From assembly GCA_011032825.1 (NCBI GenBank), contig JAADJZ010000003.1, positions 1,426,001 to 1,490,000 of the forward strand: 64,000 bases of DNA, written 5' to 3'. The notes under the pieces are model-generated. The model saw nothing but the letters and a program-made list of their open reading frames with translations, was not told the DNA's origin and ran no database searches. This DNA comes from Massariosphaeria phaeospora (Eukaryota; Ascomycota; Dothideomycetes; Pleosporales). Both the position numbers and the translations under genes were made by a program. Within the stretch, counting starts at the first letter, position 1; the number at the start of each line of letters is the position of its first letter. Below, in pieces: positions 42,201 through 52,800 of this stretch.

Positions 42201-43790
42201 TAGAATAATTAATTTCGTAATTCTGTAATATTTAGTAGAAAGTATTAATTTTTAACTGTAATGTCGTTGAGTTTGCAATAATCAACGCATAGTTGTAATA
42301 CACTATTTTTCTTTAGTACAAAAATAATTAAGTATTTTACAAGTAACTACAATAGTCGTATATAATCTTTTTTTAAGTTATTTTTAATGTAATCGCGAAG
42401 TGTGCTTAACTTTTTTTTCAATAGTTTGTAAATTAAGTTAAAAGTTAGTTGCTTTCTTTCTTGTAAGACGATTTTGTAGTTTTAAAGTTTGTGTTCTAGT
42501 AATGCTTCTGCATTTACTACTTTTTAAAAGAAATACCTAAACTCTTTATATTTGTAGAGTATTCTTAAAAGTGCACTAATTTTTTTTTTACTCTAACTTG
42601 TTAATTCGAGAGCTTTGAGTTGGTATTTATTAAGTTAAACCTTTGTGTTTTAAAACCGTCCTTTGTTAATGCAATTAAATTAATTGTTTTTTTATTTGCT
42701 ATTAAACTTTGCCGATGCGTAGGCATAGTGTTAGAAGCGTTGTTCTTGCAACACTTTAGTAAAAGCGTGTTTTTTCTCTAGTTAATCTAAAAGTTGTGCT
42801 TTTTTAACTAAAAAAGTCTTAAAATAATGTCGTAAATAGCTAGTTTAAAGACGTTAAAAGCTAACTTCTTTTAGTGTTGTTTAATATGCAACGGTATATT
42901 ACGTATCTTGTATGTAACTATTAGTTGCGCTTGTATAAACTATTCGTTGGCACTAGCAAAAAAATAAAGCTATTGTTTCTCTAGTAAGTGTAGTTCGGCT
43001 ACAAATACTGCTTAAGCGAAATCAAAGTTATTCTAAGCTTCTATGTTAATTAAAGCTTTTATCAAGTAACTATTAAGCTTTACTAAGAGCTTAATCTGTT
43101 TTACTAAGTTAATTACGTTAATTTATCTAACTTTAGAGTTAAGCGTTGCTAGCTTAAAAAAAACTTTGTACTAAATTTGTTAACTTTCTTGAAAGTCTAA
43201 TGCTGTGCGCAGTTAGAGTGTAAGCAAGTTTGCTACTAAGCCTTAGTACAGTTGCTATTTACAAGCATTTGCATTGCTAGTAGTTTTGCTAAGTTTTTTT
43301 TTTTAAAGAAGTACAGTGTGTTGCGTTTGTTTTATAAGTAAAATTCGCAAGTATTGTTCTTGCAGTTAAACTATTTTTAAAAGCAGAATTAGCTTTTTCT
43401 TTTAGAAAACTATTCTAAGCTTTGTTTGTTAGAGTAATAAGTAAAACAGTAGTTGTAAAAGTACACTATTTATAACATCTTTGCGTGTTCTAGGTTTTAG
43501 TAGTTTAAGTAGTACTATAGTTTGTAAGAGTTTGCATTCTTGCAGTTACTTTTAAAGCTTCGTTGAGATTCTTTTGCTACTTTATCGTGCTTTCTACTTT
43601 TTTGAAGACCGTACGCGAACAAGTAGAAAAACAATTATTTTGAAATTGCTATTGCAAAGAGCGTAGCCTGTTTAGTGTATTGTACTAGTTCTAAGTTAGT
43701 TGTTAAGTGCACGCTAAACAACTAAAGTTTGCTAAAAGTGCTAGCACTCTAGCGCTAAAAAGCGCTTACTTTGCGTTTTGTACTAATTTG
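39271..43790 (-). mobile_element. Ty3/gypsy chromovirus G2c: pol to 3' region
   Basis: On the minus strand the order is a protease-proximal segment (about 43790-43000), RT, RNase H, integrase, a chromodomain (about 39967-39866) and a 3' tail (39800-39271). Neither LTR is attached. The end near 43590-43670 overlaps G2a's end at 21230-21318, and the chromodomain/integrase part matches 2445-3975. The right limit is not sharp, because I cannot tell where the element ends and the unidentified DNA begins. Confidence 0.8.
39850..43600 (-). pseudogene. Degenerate pol polyprotein (RT, RNase H, integrase, chromodomain), G2c
   Basis: The RT catalytic box reads VVAYLNNIFIY at about 42000-41975, with YxDD (41992-41981) changed to YLNN. 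The following KKCEFYKDEV block is intact. The integrase core and a segment RGDRVYFFTKNLRTKRLSK (near 40200) resemble the post-integrase domain. The chromodomain starts NEFKVKKIIT and continues YLVK-LNY-DSENT, with Trp positions as stops. Chromoviral integrases use this module to target heterochromatin. The mutations are of RIP type. No part is functional. Confidence 0.82.
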
Positions 43791-45257
43791 CGCTAAAAGC
43801 TTTTTTCTAAAGCCTAACGTACTTACCTCTTAGAGCTAATTCTTTTTCCGAAGTTATAAATTTATTTTGCTAACTTCTTTTATATACATTATTCTATTAA
43901 CTAGAAGCTATTTACTTTAGAAACTTACTACGGTTTTAGGTACAACTTAGCGAAAAAAACTATTTTTTAAGCAAATTTTTAAGACTCGTCGAAAGCGCAC
44001 TAAATGCTACAAAAGTGCAACGCTTTTCTAGCTATTAAACTCTAGCTCTAAACAAACCAATTTTAGAGTTATAAACTATTAAGAAGAAAAACAAACTTTT
44101 CTTAAAGCTTTTGCTAAAGTTTCTGCGTTTAGTTGCGTTGCAGCGATAAATCTACATCTAGATGCTAGAATATTAACTAGTTTCTCTTTCAAAAGCGCAG
44201 CGCAAGCGCTAATATTAAAACAAAGTTGCTTTATTTCTTACAATTAACTAACTCGTGTTTAACTACTGTTTACACGGAACTTTTCTTTACTTTAGTTTTT
44301 AAAAAATTTATTTGAGTATTTGCTACTACTACTAAGATCTACACTAAAAACTATTTAACTTAAAGTTACTTCTAAAGCTTCGTTATAAATCTCTACGCTT
44401 ACTTACTTGCTAAAGTATAATATTTGCTTTAGCAGCAAAGTATAAGTAACACGCTTAAGCTTTATTTATTTTTAAAGCTAGTTTATCTAGCAAGTAAGTT
44501 GTTAGATACTTTTTAGCAGATTCTAACTTCTATAGCTACTGTTTTGCTATTTAGATAAACTAATACTTTTCGTAGTATCTAATAAGCATGCATTTTGGTA
44601 CTTTAACTTCGCGTTTAATTTATCTCGCATCGCTAGTTCTGCTTACTAAAAATAGCTTACTAGTAACGATATATTCAAATGTCTACGTTTAACTAAGTAA
44701 CAAGAACTTTTTACGTATTTAAAGTTTAAAAATAAGTAAAAGTTGTTTTAACTCTTAGATTTCTAATTATTTGCTTTACTTTATAAAACTAAAAACGTTA
44801 CTGCTATTCTAAAAGAAACTTCGGTAGAAGCTAGCTACTAGATAGTTCAATTAGTTTTTCGCTTTTATGCTCAAATTTGACGATTAATTTGCACGTTAGA
44901 ACTGCTACGAGCTTTTGCTAAAGTTTTCTCTAGCTTTACTCTATTTAAGTATAGTTTATTATTTTTCAACTTCTAATAGCTATGCTTTTACTCAAATTTA
45001 TTTGAAAACATTAGAATTAGTTGATAGTGCTCTTTTTTCACAAAGTTTCTACTTTTGTTTACTTTTATTACGCGTTTGAGCTTAACACCTAAACACTTGC
45101 ATAGATGTTAGACTTTTTAGTTTGTATTTCAAAACAAGTTGCTTATAGCTATTACGCTAGTATTCTAGTAAATGCGTAGACTTTAGTTTAAGCTAGCTAC
45201 ATAACATTTTCTATATAAAGCTAACTTAAAGAAAAAAACGTTTTAGAAATTTTTATA
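43791..45257. other. Unidentified decayed segment, left part
   Basis: There is no terminal repeat or recognised protein. It is contiguous with 47106-48454 once the Fot-F insertion is removed. If TAA/TAG are read as Gln codons, a plus-strand frame runs on for hundreds of codons and crosses the insertion point in phase. Other frames also have few non-RIP stops, so this is weak evidence for a former coding region. Confidence 0.35.
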
Positions 45258-45259
45258 TA

Positions 45260-47103
45260 ACGTGTTTCATTAGTAAGTCGGCTACTTTAGTAAGTCGGCT
45301 ACTAAACCCTAGCGTCGCGCACGCGCAGCGACGTAGTGCAACACTACAACAAATTACTATACTATACGCAATAGAATAATATTATTCAAAAGCAGTACTA
45401 CTATTTACATTCTCTATTTTTACTTTACAAGTGCGAAAATTATGCTTAATCTTACTGCAACGGCCGCAGCGCTTCTCTGCGCGCACTCTTTTCGCAGGCG
45501 TCTCGCTGTTTTTACAACTACTACTCTCTTTTGCAGCAATTAAGTTAGATACTTTACTAACTATTAGAGTTTTTTTAACTTGTACGTATTGCCTTTTACG
45601 GGTTTTACGCTTTGTAAGCTTTTTAATTGCGCTTTGCATACGCGCTTGTTTTTTTTGCAGCAACACTATATTATGCGCTATCTGCTGCGCGCTTTTACTT
45701 AGCTGTTGTACCTGCTCGTTAAGAAAGCTTGCTAAAGAACTTAAGCGCTTTTGCATTCTCTGTTGAATAAGCGTAGTCTGAGCTTTTAGCTCTTTTGCGC
45801 TGCGCAGCGTTTTTGCTTTCTATGCAACGTCGTTGCGCTGTAGCGAAGTTAGCGTGCGCAACTTTACATCAAGCTTCAATAACACTGCATCTAGGTTAAA
45901 TAGAACTAATCTAGCGCTTTTAAACCTTGCGCGAGCGTTTTTTTTAGTAAATGTATACTCGTAGGCAGCTTTAAAAGCTAGTAAGAAAGTTTCTTTGCTA
46001 ATGTAGTAGATGTAGTTGCGCGCTAAAGCTAAGATACTATCGCTATAAGAGCGCTTTAGCAGCGCGAAGCAAGCGACGTTAAAAAGCTGCAGCAAGTGCG
46101 ATAAGTAAAATAGCATGCAGAAAGCAATAATCTTGTTCTCTTTGCAGTAGTCTTAGAAAGCAAGCGAGCAATAGCTTTTGTAGCTATTAATAATAAGTAG
46201 CTTGTACGCTCTTACAGACTTTGCATGCGTATTAAAGTGTTTAAGCTAGTTAACTCTAAGATCGTTGCTCGTCTAGCTATTTAGACTAACTTGAATAACC
46301 TAGTTGCGTAGTATTCTTAGCTTAAACTAAGTAGAGATTAGGACCTTGCTAGCGAAGATAATAAAGAGTAGAATGCGCTTTCTCGTTGCGCTAACAGCTT
46401 GTATTAGAGTAGTCCATTCGCAATTGCTAAGCTGTAGTTTCTTTGCTTTTTTAGGCTTATCTAAGCCTGTTACTACGAGCTAAAACGTAATCTTGCCTAT
46501 TAAGAAGCTTAATTTATTAAAGTTTCAAGTATTCTTATTAAGGATACTGTACTTCGCTTTTACCAATTGAACTAGGCTGAACTAGGGCTTAATAACTGCT
46601 AGGTCTTTGCAGGCAGCTCGCTGGCGATTGTACAAACAGCTCTATCGCGTTCGCAGCTTAAGAGTACGCTTAATAAACCTATTAACCTAGCACTTGCTAG
46701 TAGAGTTGCATCTGCGCTTTTTTAGTAGTCTATCTGCTATATCTTGTATGTGTGCCTTCGAAAGCGGTAGACCTCGTAAGAATTTGTTGAGTATACGCTG
46801 CACAATCGCCTTCTCTTTTAGTTTTGTAAAGCGCTTTGATTTCGGCTCGCAGTTGCGTCAAGAGCGTTTCTTAGCGCGTTAGTCTTAGATCGTTGATTAA
46901 AAAACTTTGTAAACTGCAGCAGCGCGCCTTTTACTTTAAATCTGCTTAGATTGAATATTAGAGATAGCGATATATATATCGCTTTTAGTATAGGTACTTT
47001 GCGCGTTGTGTTGTTGAAACATTACGTATTGTTGCCGCGCAGTCGCCGCGCCGGTGTTTAGTAGCCAACTCACTAAGGTAGCCGACTTACTAATAAAACA
47101 CGT
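45260..47103 (-). mobile_element. Fot1/pogo-like element Fot-F, complete
   Basis: The element is 1844 bp with TA at 45258-45259 and 47104-47105. TIRs of 43 bp (45260-45302 and 47061-47103) begin acgtgtttcattagtaagt and contain two tandem agtaagtcggctac units. The region just inside the TIRs still has C+G-rich words (gcgacgcgcgc-like), and the element is less decayed than most Fot copies here. Confidence 0.93.
45382..47022 (-). pseudogene. Fot1-type transposase with two sizeable open segments (Fot-F)
   Basis: It reads from ATG 47022-47020 (MFQQHNAQSTY) with the first stop after about 34 codons. The HTH/CENP-B region includes AIVQRILN and DIADRLLK. The DDE core has all three Asp changed to Asn: NFNKLSF (about 46515), LLIINSYKSY (about 46180) and LQLFNVACF (about 46080). 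Two open stretches remain: 46116-45820 (98 codons, third catalytic block onward) and 45756-45382 (124 codons, coiled and basic, ending with an intact CGRCSKIKHNFRTC knuckle). It is the best preserved transposase in the window but catalytically dead. The overlapping plus-strand frame at 45431-45766 is its antisense shadow. Confidence 0.87.
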
Positions 47104-47105
47104 TA

Positions 47106-48454
47106 GCTACTTAAACTAATGCTAGCTTGCTTATAGAAAAGTACTTTGCGTAAAAACACAAGTAAGCAACTACAAGCAAGTTTAGCTGCAAGCACTTTTT
47201 TTTCAACAATTTTACGTACTTTTTAACTCTCTTTCTAAAGTGCTTTTTATTTTTCAATTACTCTACTTGTGCGCTATTAAACTCTAGCTAGTATTTAGCT
47301 TTAGAAAAAATTTACTTTCTATTTAGAACTACATTCTTAAACAACTTAACTTGTTAAAAAAGCTTTACATAGTATAGATTAGCAACTACGTACAAAATTC
47401 TTGCTTTCTATATAATTCTATTTTAAAAAACTTTAACTACTTTTAATACTAAAGTGTTACAAACAAAGACGATACTAGGTATCGTAAACTAAGCAACGAC
47501 GTAAAAAAGTTGTTCGAGCTCGTAGAACTGCAAGATAGAAGTACGACAACGCGCGAAGCAAAATTAGGTTAGCAGTTACGTAACAGCGCTTAGTTTTGGC
47601 GAACTAAGTAAAACAACGCTTAGTTTTGGCAAACTAAGTAGAACTACGCTTAGAGTGCTTAGGCTGCTTAGGCTAAGCATACTAAGTAGATAAAGTAAAA
47701 CGCTTTTAGCAAAGAATTATAGAACTATATAGATTAGTAGAATTTCTTTTACAATTTGAATTCTTTGTAGTTAACTCTTTTAAGTACATTTTATACATAG
47801 ATTAGATCTATAGGCAACAAATTGTTACTTTGTTATTCTATTCGAGATAGAATTGAAATTGTTTTTACATGTTGTTATTAAGCTTTTCGAATACAAAACA
47901 ATTTCTTAAGCGGAATCTTCGAGTTCGATAATAGGTACTTTTGATAAGAGAATACTTTTAATAACATAAAGCACTTTCTACAAATTACAACTCGAACTCT
48001 AAAAACCTAGATTTTAAATTTAAGCTATTGCTACTTTACTTGCCGTTACTAAAGCAATTTCTATTAGTTTCTTTTTTTTGCTTATTAATATGCTTAAGTT
48101 TAGCGAGTATTTTTACTTAATCTAAGGTTAAACTTAGAAAAGCTTTTAGAACACTAGCTTTTAGCTTCTAATTGCGCAGTTTGCTGCGTGCAAAAGTTAT
48201 AAATACTAGCTACTAATTAATTTAAAGCAAGTTAAGTACTATAGCAAAACAAACACCTAACACTAAGTAATACTTAAAAATTAAAATAACGCTTAAATAA
48301 ACATGCCTAGTAGAATACCAAAAAGCGAAATATGCGTTTAAAAATTCGATAATTTACTAAATTCTGCAATTTACACTACTTATTGCATTTTGCTACGTTT
48401 TTTATTAATGCTAGAACTAAAAAATCTATTGTTAAAAGTTGTAACGTAAACTAC
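47106..48454. other. Unidentified decayed segment, right part, with a solo G1 LTR inside
   Basis: This continues the segment left of Fot-F. It includes hydrophobic-coding plus-strand stretches (for example 48000-48110) without a recognisable family. It contains the solo LTR 47455-47966. Confidence 0.35.
47455..47966 (+). repeat. Solo LTR of chromovirus G1, TSD taaag
   Basis: This 512-bp sequence (TGTTACAAAC...TTAATAACA) is flanked by taaag at 47450-47454 and 47967-47971. It is a G1-family LTR in plus orientation with no internal sequence, the product of LTR-LTR recombination. It includes two consecutive cttagttttggc(g/a)aactaag units at about 47588-47645. Confidence 0.93.
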
Positions 48455-48456
48455 TA

Positions 48457-49133
48457 ACGTAGATTTCTAGCGAGTTGCTTACTTAAGCGAGTTGCTTACT
48501 TGCGCTAAGCTCTTTACTAACACCTACTTTTTTTTTTTACTACGCAATAGCTTAACTACACAACGCGCTACGCGCTACAAACGAAAGCTAAATATAGCTT
48601 GCAATTTAAGCTATTTAACGCAACGCAACACTTTTTTAGCAACGCGCTGCATTAATCTACAACGTTTTCTTAAAAACACTAAGCAATTAGCTTGCTAAAA
48701 AACTTCTACAACGCAATTGCATACTTAACTTAATAAAGCTTCGTTTAACAAAAAACATAGTAATTAAAAAGTATACTATTAACTTTAACGCGCAAAGCTT
48801 TTTACTTAGGCTTGCTAAGTTAGAGAATAAAGCTAACCTACTACTCGCAGCGCAAAGCTAGCTACTAGTTAAAAAAAACTAGGTTACGTTGTTCGTTAAG
48901 CGTTACTCTAAGCTTTAGATTAAGTTCAATTAAAAGTACAACTATAAAAAAGCTTTTTTTAAAGATTTTAAGCTTGTAGCTAACTAGTTTAAGCTTGTAG
49001 CAAATATAAAAGCTAAGTACAACGTAGTAAACGAAAATACCTACAACTTTAATAAAATAAGCTTTATAACAGGCTAGATTTTAATAGATACAGTAATTAC
49101 TAGCTTAGAGCATTAAAAATAGCTAAAAATAGT
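48457..49133 (+). mobile_element. Fot1/pogo-like fragment Fot-G, 5' part
   Basis: TA at 48455-48456 precedes acgtagatttctagcgagt with paired gcgagttgcttacttaa units. The transposase N-terminus follows (about 48555 onward; QRNATLF- and RAAS-like blocks), reaching the NFNK-SF block region near 49045. It ends at 49133 where the G1c LTR begins. The 3' part is not found at the far flank (63428). Confidence 0.75.
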
Positions 49134-49304
49134 TGTTATTAGAAGTGTTCTTTTACTAAAAGTAATTGTAATCGAACTCGAAAATTTCGCCTAAGAAATT
49201 GTTCTATGTTCAAAGAGCTTAATAACAACAAAAAAAACAATCTCAATTCTATTCTCAAATAGAATAACAAAGTAACAATTTATTGCTTATAAATTCAATT
49301 TATG

Positions 49305-49809
49305 TGTTACAAATAGAGATAATACTAAGTATCGTAAACTAAGCAACGACGTAGAAAAGTTGTTAAAGCTTGCAAGTTTGCAAAACGAAAGTACAGCAAT
49401 GCGCGAAGCAGAATTAAGTTAGTAGTTACGTAATAGTAATTAGTGCGATTAGAGCTTTAGCGGACTAAGCAAGCTAAGCAACGAGCGCTTAGCTAGTTTA
49501 AAGCGCTTAGAAACTAAGCACACTAAGCGAACTAAGTAGAACGCTTTTAGCAAAGAATTATAGAACTATATAGATTAGTAGAACTTCTTTTACAATTTAA
49601 ATTCTTTGTAGTTAACTTTTCTAAGTACATTTTATACATAGATTGAATCTATAGGCAACAGATTGTTACTTTGTTATTCTATTTAAAATAGAATTGAGAT
49701 TGTTTTTTTACGTTGTCCTTAAGCTCTTTCGAACATAGAACAATTCCTTAGGCAAAATCTCTAAGTTTAATCAACAAGTACTTTCAATAAAAGAAAACTT
49801 TTAATAACA
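49305..49809 (+). repeat. 5' LTR of G1b
   Basis: TGTTACAAAT...TTAATAACA. It is followed directly by ctttaactactttaggt, the expected primer-binding position. I did not match it to a specific tRNA. It contains hairpin-type cttag/ctaag units near 49490-49530. Confidence 0.92.
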
Positions 49810-49849
49810 CTTTAACTACTTTAGGTTTAAAACTAAAACAACATAGCAA

Positions 49850-52800
49850 CTTTTACGAGCTTACGCACAACGAGTAGTAGCGTTACTATACTTACAACGA
49901 ACCTAGCAGCTGTTATAGCAAAGCAAGCTAATTAGATACAGCAGCAAGTAAAATAGATTTGAAAACTATTAGCAGCAGTTACGAAGCTCTAAAGTAGGCA
50001 AGAAAAAGAGTTAGCAAAAGCTTTCTCTCTAGAGAAGTATAGCAAAGAAACTTAAAACTTTTTTTTACGAACGTTGACTTTTACTGCTGTTATTATAGCA
50101 ACAGCTTTTACACAAATTAAAACAAGATCTTAGCAGCCGAAATGCACATAAAAGACGACGTAGTAGAATAGTTTTAGCTATACGCCGAAAATTACGTTAC
50201 GCACGTAGAAAACGTAAAAAAAATAAAACTTAACACAAAGCGCATTTTTAAGAACTAAAAGTTGTTTAAGCAAAAACTTTATACAATCTACGGCAAAGTA
50301 AACAAAACGCAGCAAGTAATAAACAAACTTAAACTACTTAGACAAAAAAGCTCAGCTAGCGAATACACAATTAAATTCAAAAAAATTTAGGCTAAAGTAG
50401 ATAACGTAGGAAAACGCGGTTTGTGCAAGTTCTACTACGCAGAGTTAAAAAAACACGTAAAAGATAAAATTAGTCAAAACAAGAAACTAAAGAAACTTAA
50501 CGAGTTAATTAAAACTATAGTACAAATTAACAACTAACTATAGCAACAATAGCAAAAACGTAAGTTTACTATCAAACTATACATACGCTTAGTAGCTACG
50601 ATTAAAAAAACCTATTACTACGACCTAATAGACATCGACAGCGTTAGGCAAGTTTAAAATAATAAACTACTACAAAAGCAGTTTAACAAAAAGAACGCTA
50701 CTTTAACAAAGCAAAACTTTAAAAACAAGTTGTTTAAAGAAAAACGCTAAAAGCGTTACAACAATAAAGTATGTTTCTAATATAGCAAAAACAAGCACTT
50801 CTGTAAAAACTACTTAAAAATACAATAAAAAGTAGCAAGCGCACAAGCTGCTACTATTGCTATAGTTTAAATACAGCAAGTAGCTACACTATACTCAAAA
50901 AACTTCAAAAAATTAAAAAACAATTAAATCTAAATAGAAAGTCTTAACGACGTTACAAAGCTAACAAACAAAAACAATAAAAAACTATTAACTTTACAAG
51001 TTTAGAAAATTAACAAAAAACTATAGAACTACAAATGCTAAATGTGCGGCTAAAAAACTTACATTGCTTAGTATTGCAAAAATAAGTTTTATACGCTTTA
51101 AATTAAAGAACTATAAAAATAAAAAGTTGCAAACGCAGCAATAGCACAACAAAAGCTAACAAAAAAAAATACAATTTGCAAATTAAGAAAATTACAAAAA
51201 CCTATTTTAGCACTAGTGCAACAAAAAGAACTGTGTATACTATACAAATAATAGAATTCTTACTTAGCAATAGCTAGAATTACTATTACACGTTTTACTT
51301 AAAGATAGCGAGTGTATAGTAGTAGAATGTTACGTACACAACTACAACAACTAGTTTAAAAACTACAATAGCAGCTGCAAATAAGCGTAGTGTTATAATA
51401 AAAAATGTTAAATACACTAGTTATGCAAGCATATTACAAAATAGTAGCTTATAAGTCTAAAAAACAAGAACTACTTAAAATGCAACAACGAATTATGCGT
51501 AGAGAACTACAAAACGTGTAAAAAAGCACGTTAGCTCTTTTGCACTACAAAATGCACTATTTATAAGCTATAAAAAAATGCAATAAAATAAAATTTTAAA
51601 AACTAAAACTACAACAAGTTTTTAAAGCTTTAGAAATGCTTCGCTAACAAATGCAACTACTACGAGCAATAAAATATTCTAAAAAAACAAGCTTTAAAAG
51701 TTTTTTTAGCAAAAAACTAGTAGGCTACTAAACTTATAGTTAGAATAGTATAAGTGCTTTTAGCACAACTGTACAAAGCGTACAAAAAACGCAACTAAAA
51801 TAAAATTACATAAAAGTAAAAGCAAAAATCGCAAGCTAAGAGCTTACTGCACTACTTAATAGTAAAGCTGCTTAAACATTAGTTTCTTTAAAATAAGTAA
51901 AAAAAAATAGAATACTTTACTAAGTTAAGAATTAACTAATACAAATAGTGTTAGCTAACAAATAACTACTAAAATATAGAAATAGTTTAATTATCTTAGA
52001 AACTTAGAAAGTTAAGTTAAAAGTTGCAAGCATTAGACACTAACAGCGTATTAATATTATAAACTTTAAAAGTTCTAACATGTATATTAGGTACAACTAG
52101 CTACAACAACACAACTTTAATATTAATTAAAAAAACAAAACAATACGTAGCTAAAAGCTGGAAAAAAAAGTTGCTATAGTACTACAAAACAAATTAACAA
52201 TTCAGAGCTTACCTAAGAACAAAAGAATTAGTTTAATTTTACTTTATAAAATCGCGAGAATTTGTAAAAAAAACTTTTAGCAAATAAAAGTTATATAGAT
52301 ACAACAAGTTGCGCTTTTAAAAATAAGCAAACTACAATTTAACTTTTTTAAAAAACAAAAAAAAAAGTTTAAAAACTTTTTTACTAAATACTAAACGAAG
52401 TTTAAAAGCTTTTTTAAAAAAAACAAAAAGCACAACTTAGCAAACTACTAAAAAAGAATTACAAAATTATTTTTAAGAAAGAAACAAAACTGCAACTAGG
52501 CTTAATGTATTCTCTAACTTACAACTAGCAGAAAAAATTAAAGAAATACATTTAAAAAAATATCTAGCGAGAATACATACAACTAAGCAAAAGTTTAATA
52601 GCTTCGCTAATATTATTTGTACTAAAGAAAAACGAAGAATTAAAACTGTGCGTAAACTATTAATAGCTTAACAACGTTACACAAAAGAATAGATACTTAC
52701 TACCGCTTATTTAAAAACTTATAAATTAACTTTAAAAAGTAAAATAAATTACAAAACTCGATGTACGAGACGGATACTATCGCATTAAAATAGCAAAAAA

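Noticed and set aside
45431..45766. 111-codon plus-strand frame with many cysteines
   Set aside because: It is the exact antisense of the Fot-F transposase C-terminus, where the CCHC knuckle and TIR context support the minus strand.
46694..46882. 62-codon plus-strand frame
   Set aside because: It is antisense to the Fot-F transposase N-terminal half.
43791..48454. Captured host gene or novel coding element as a firm call
   Set aside because: The frame argument depends on treating every TAA/TAG as a former Gln. Other frames also have few other stops, and no family is recognisable.
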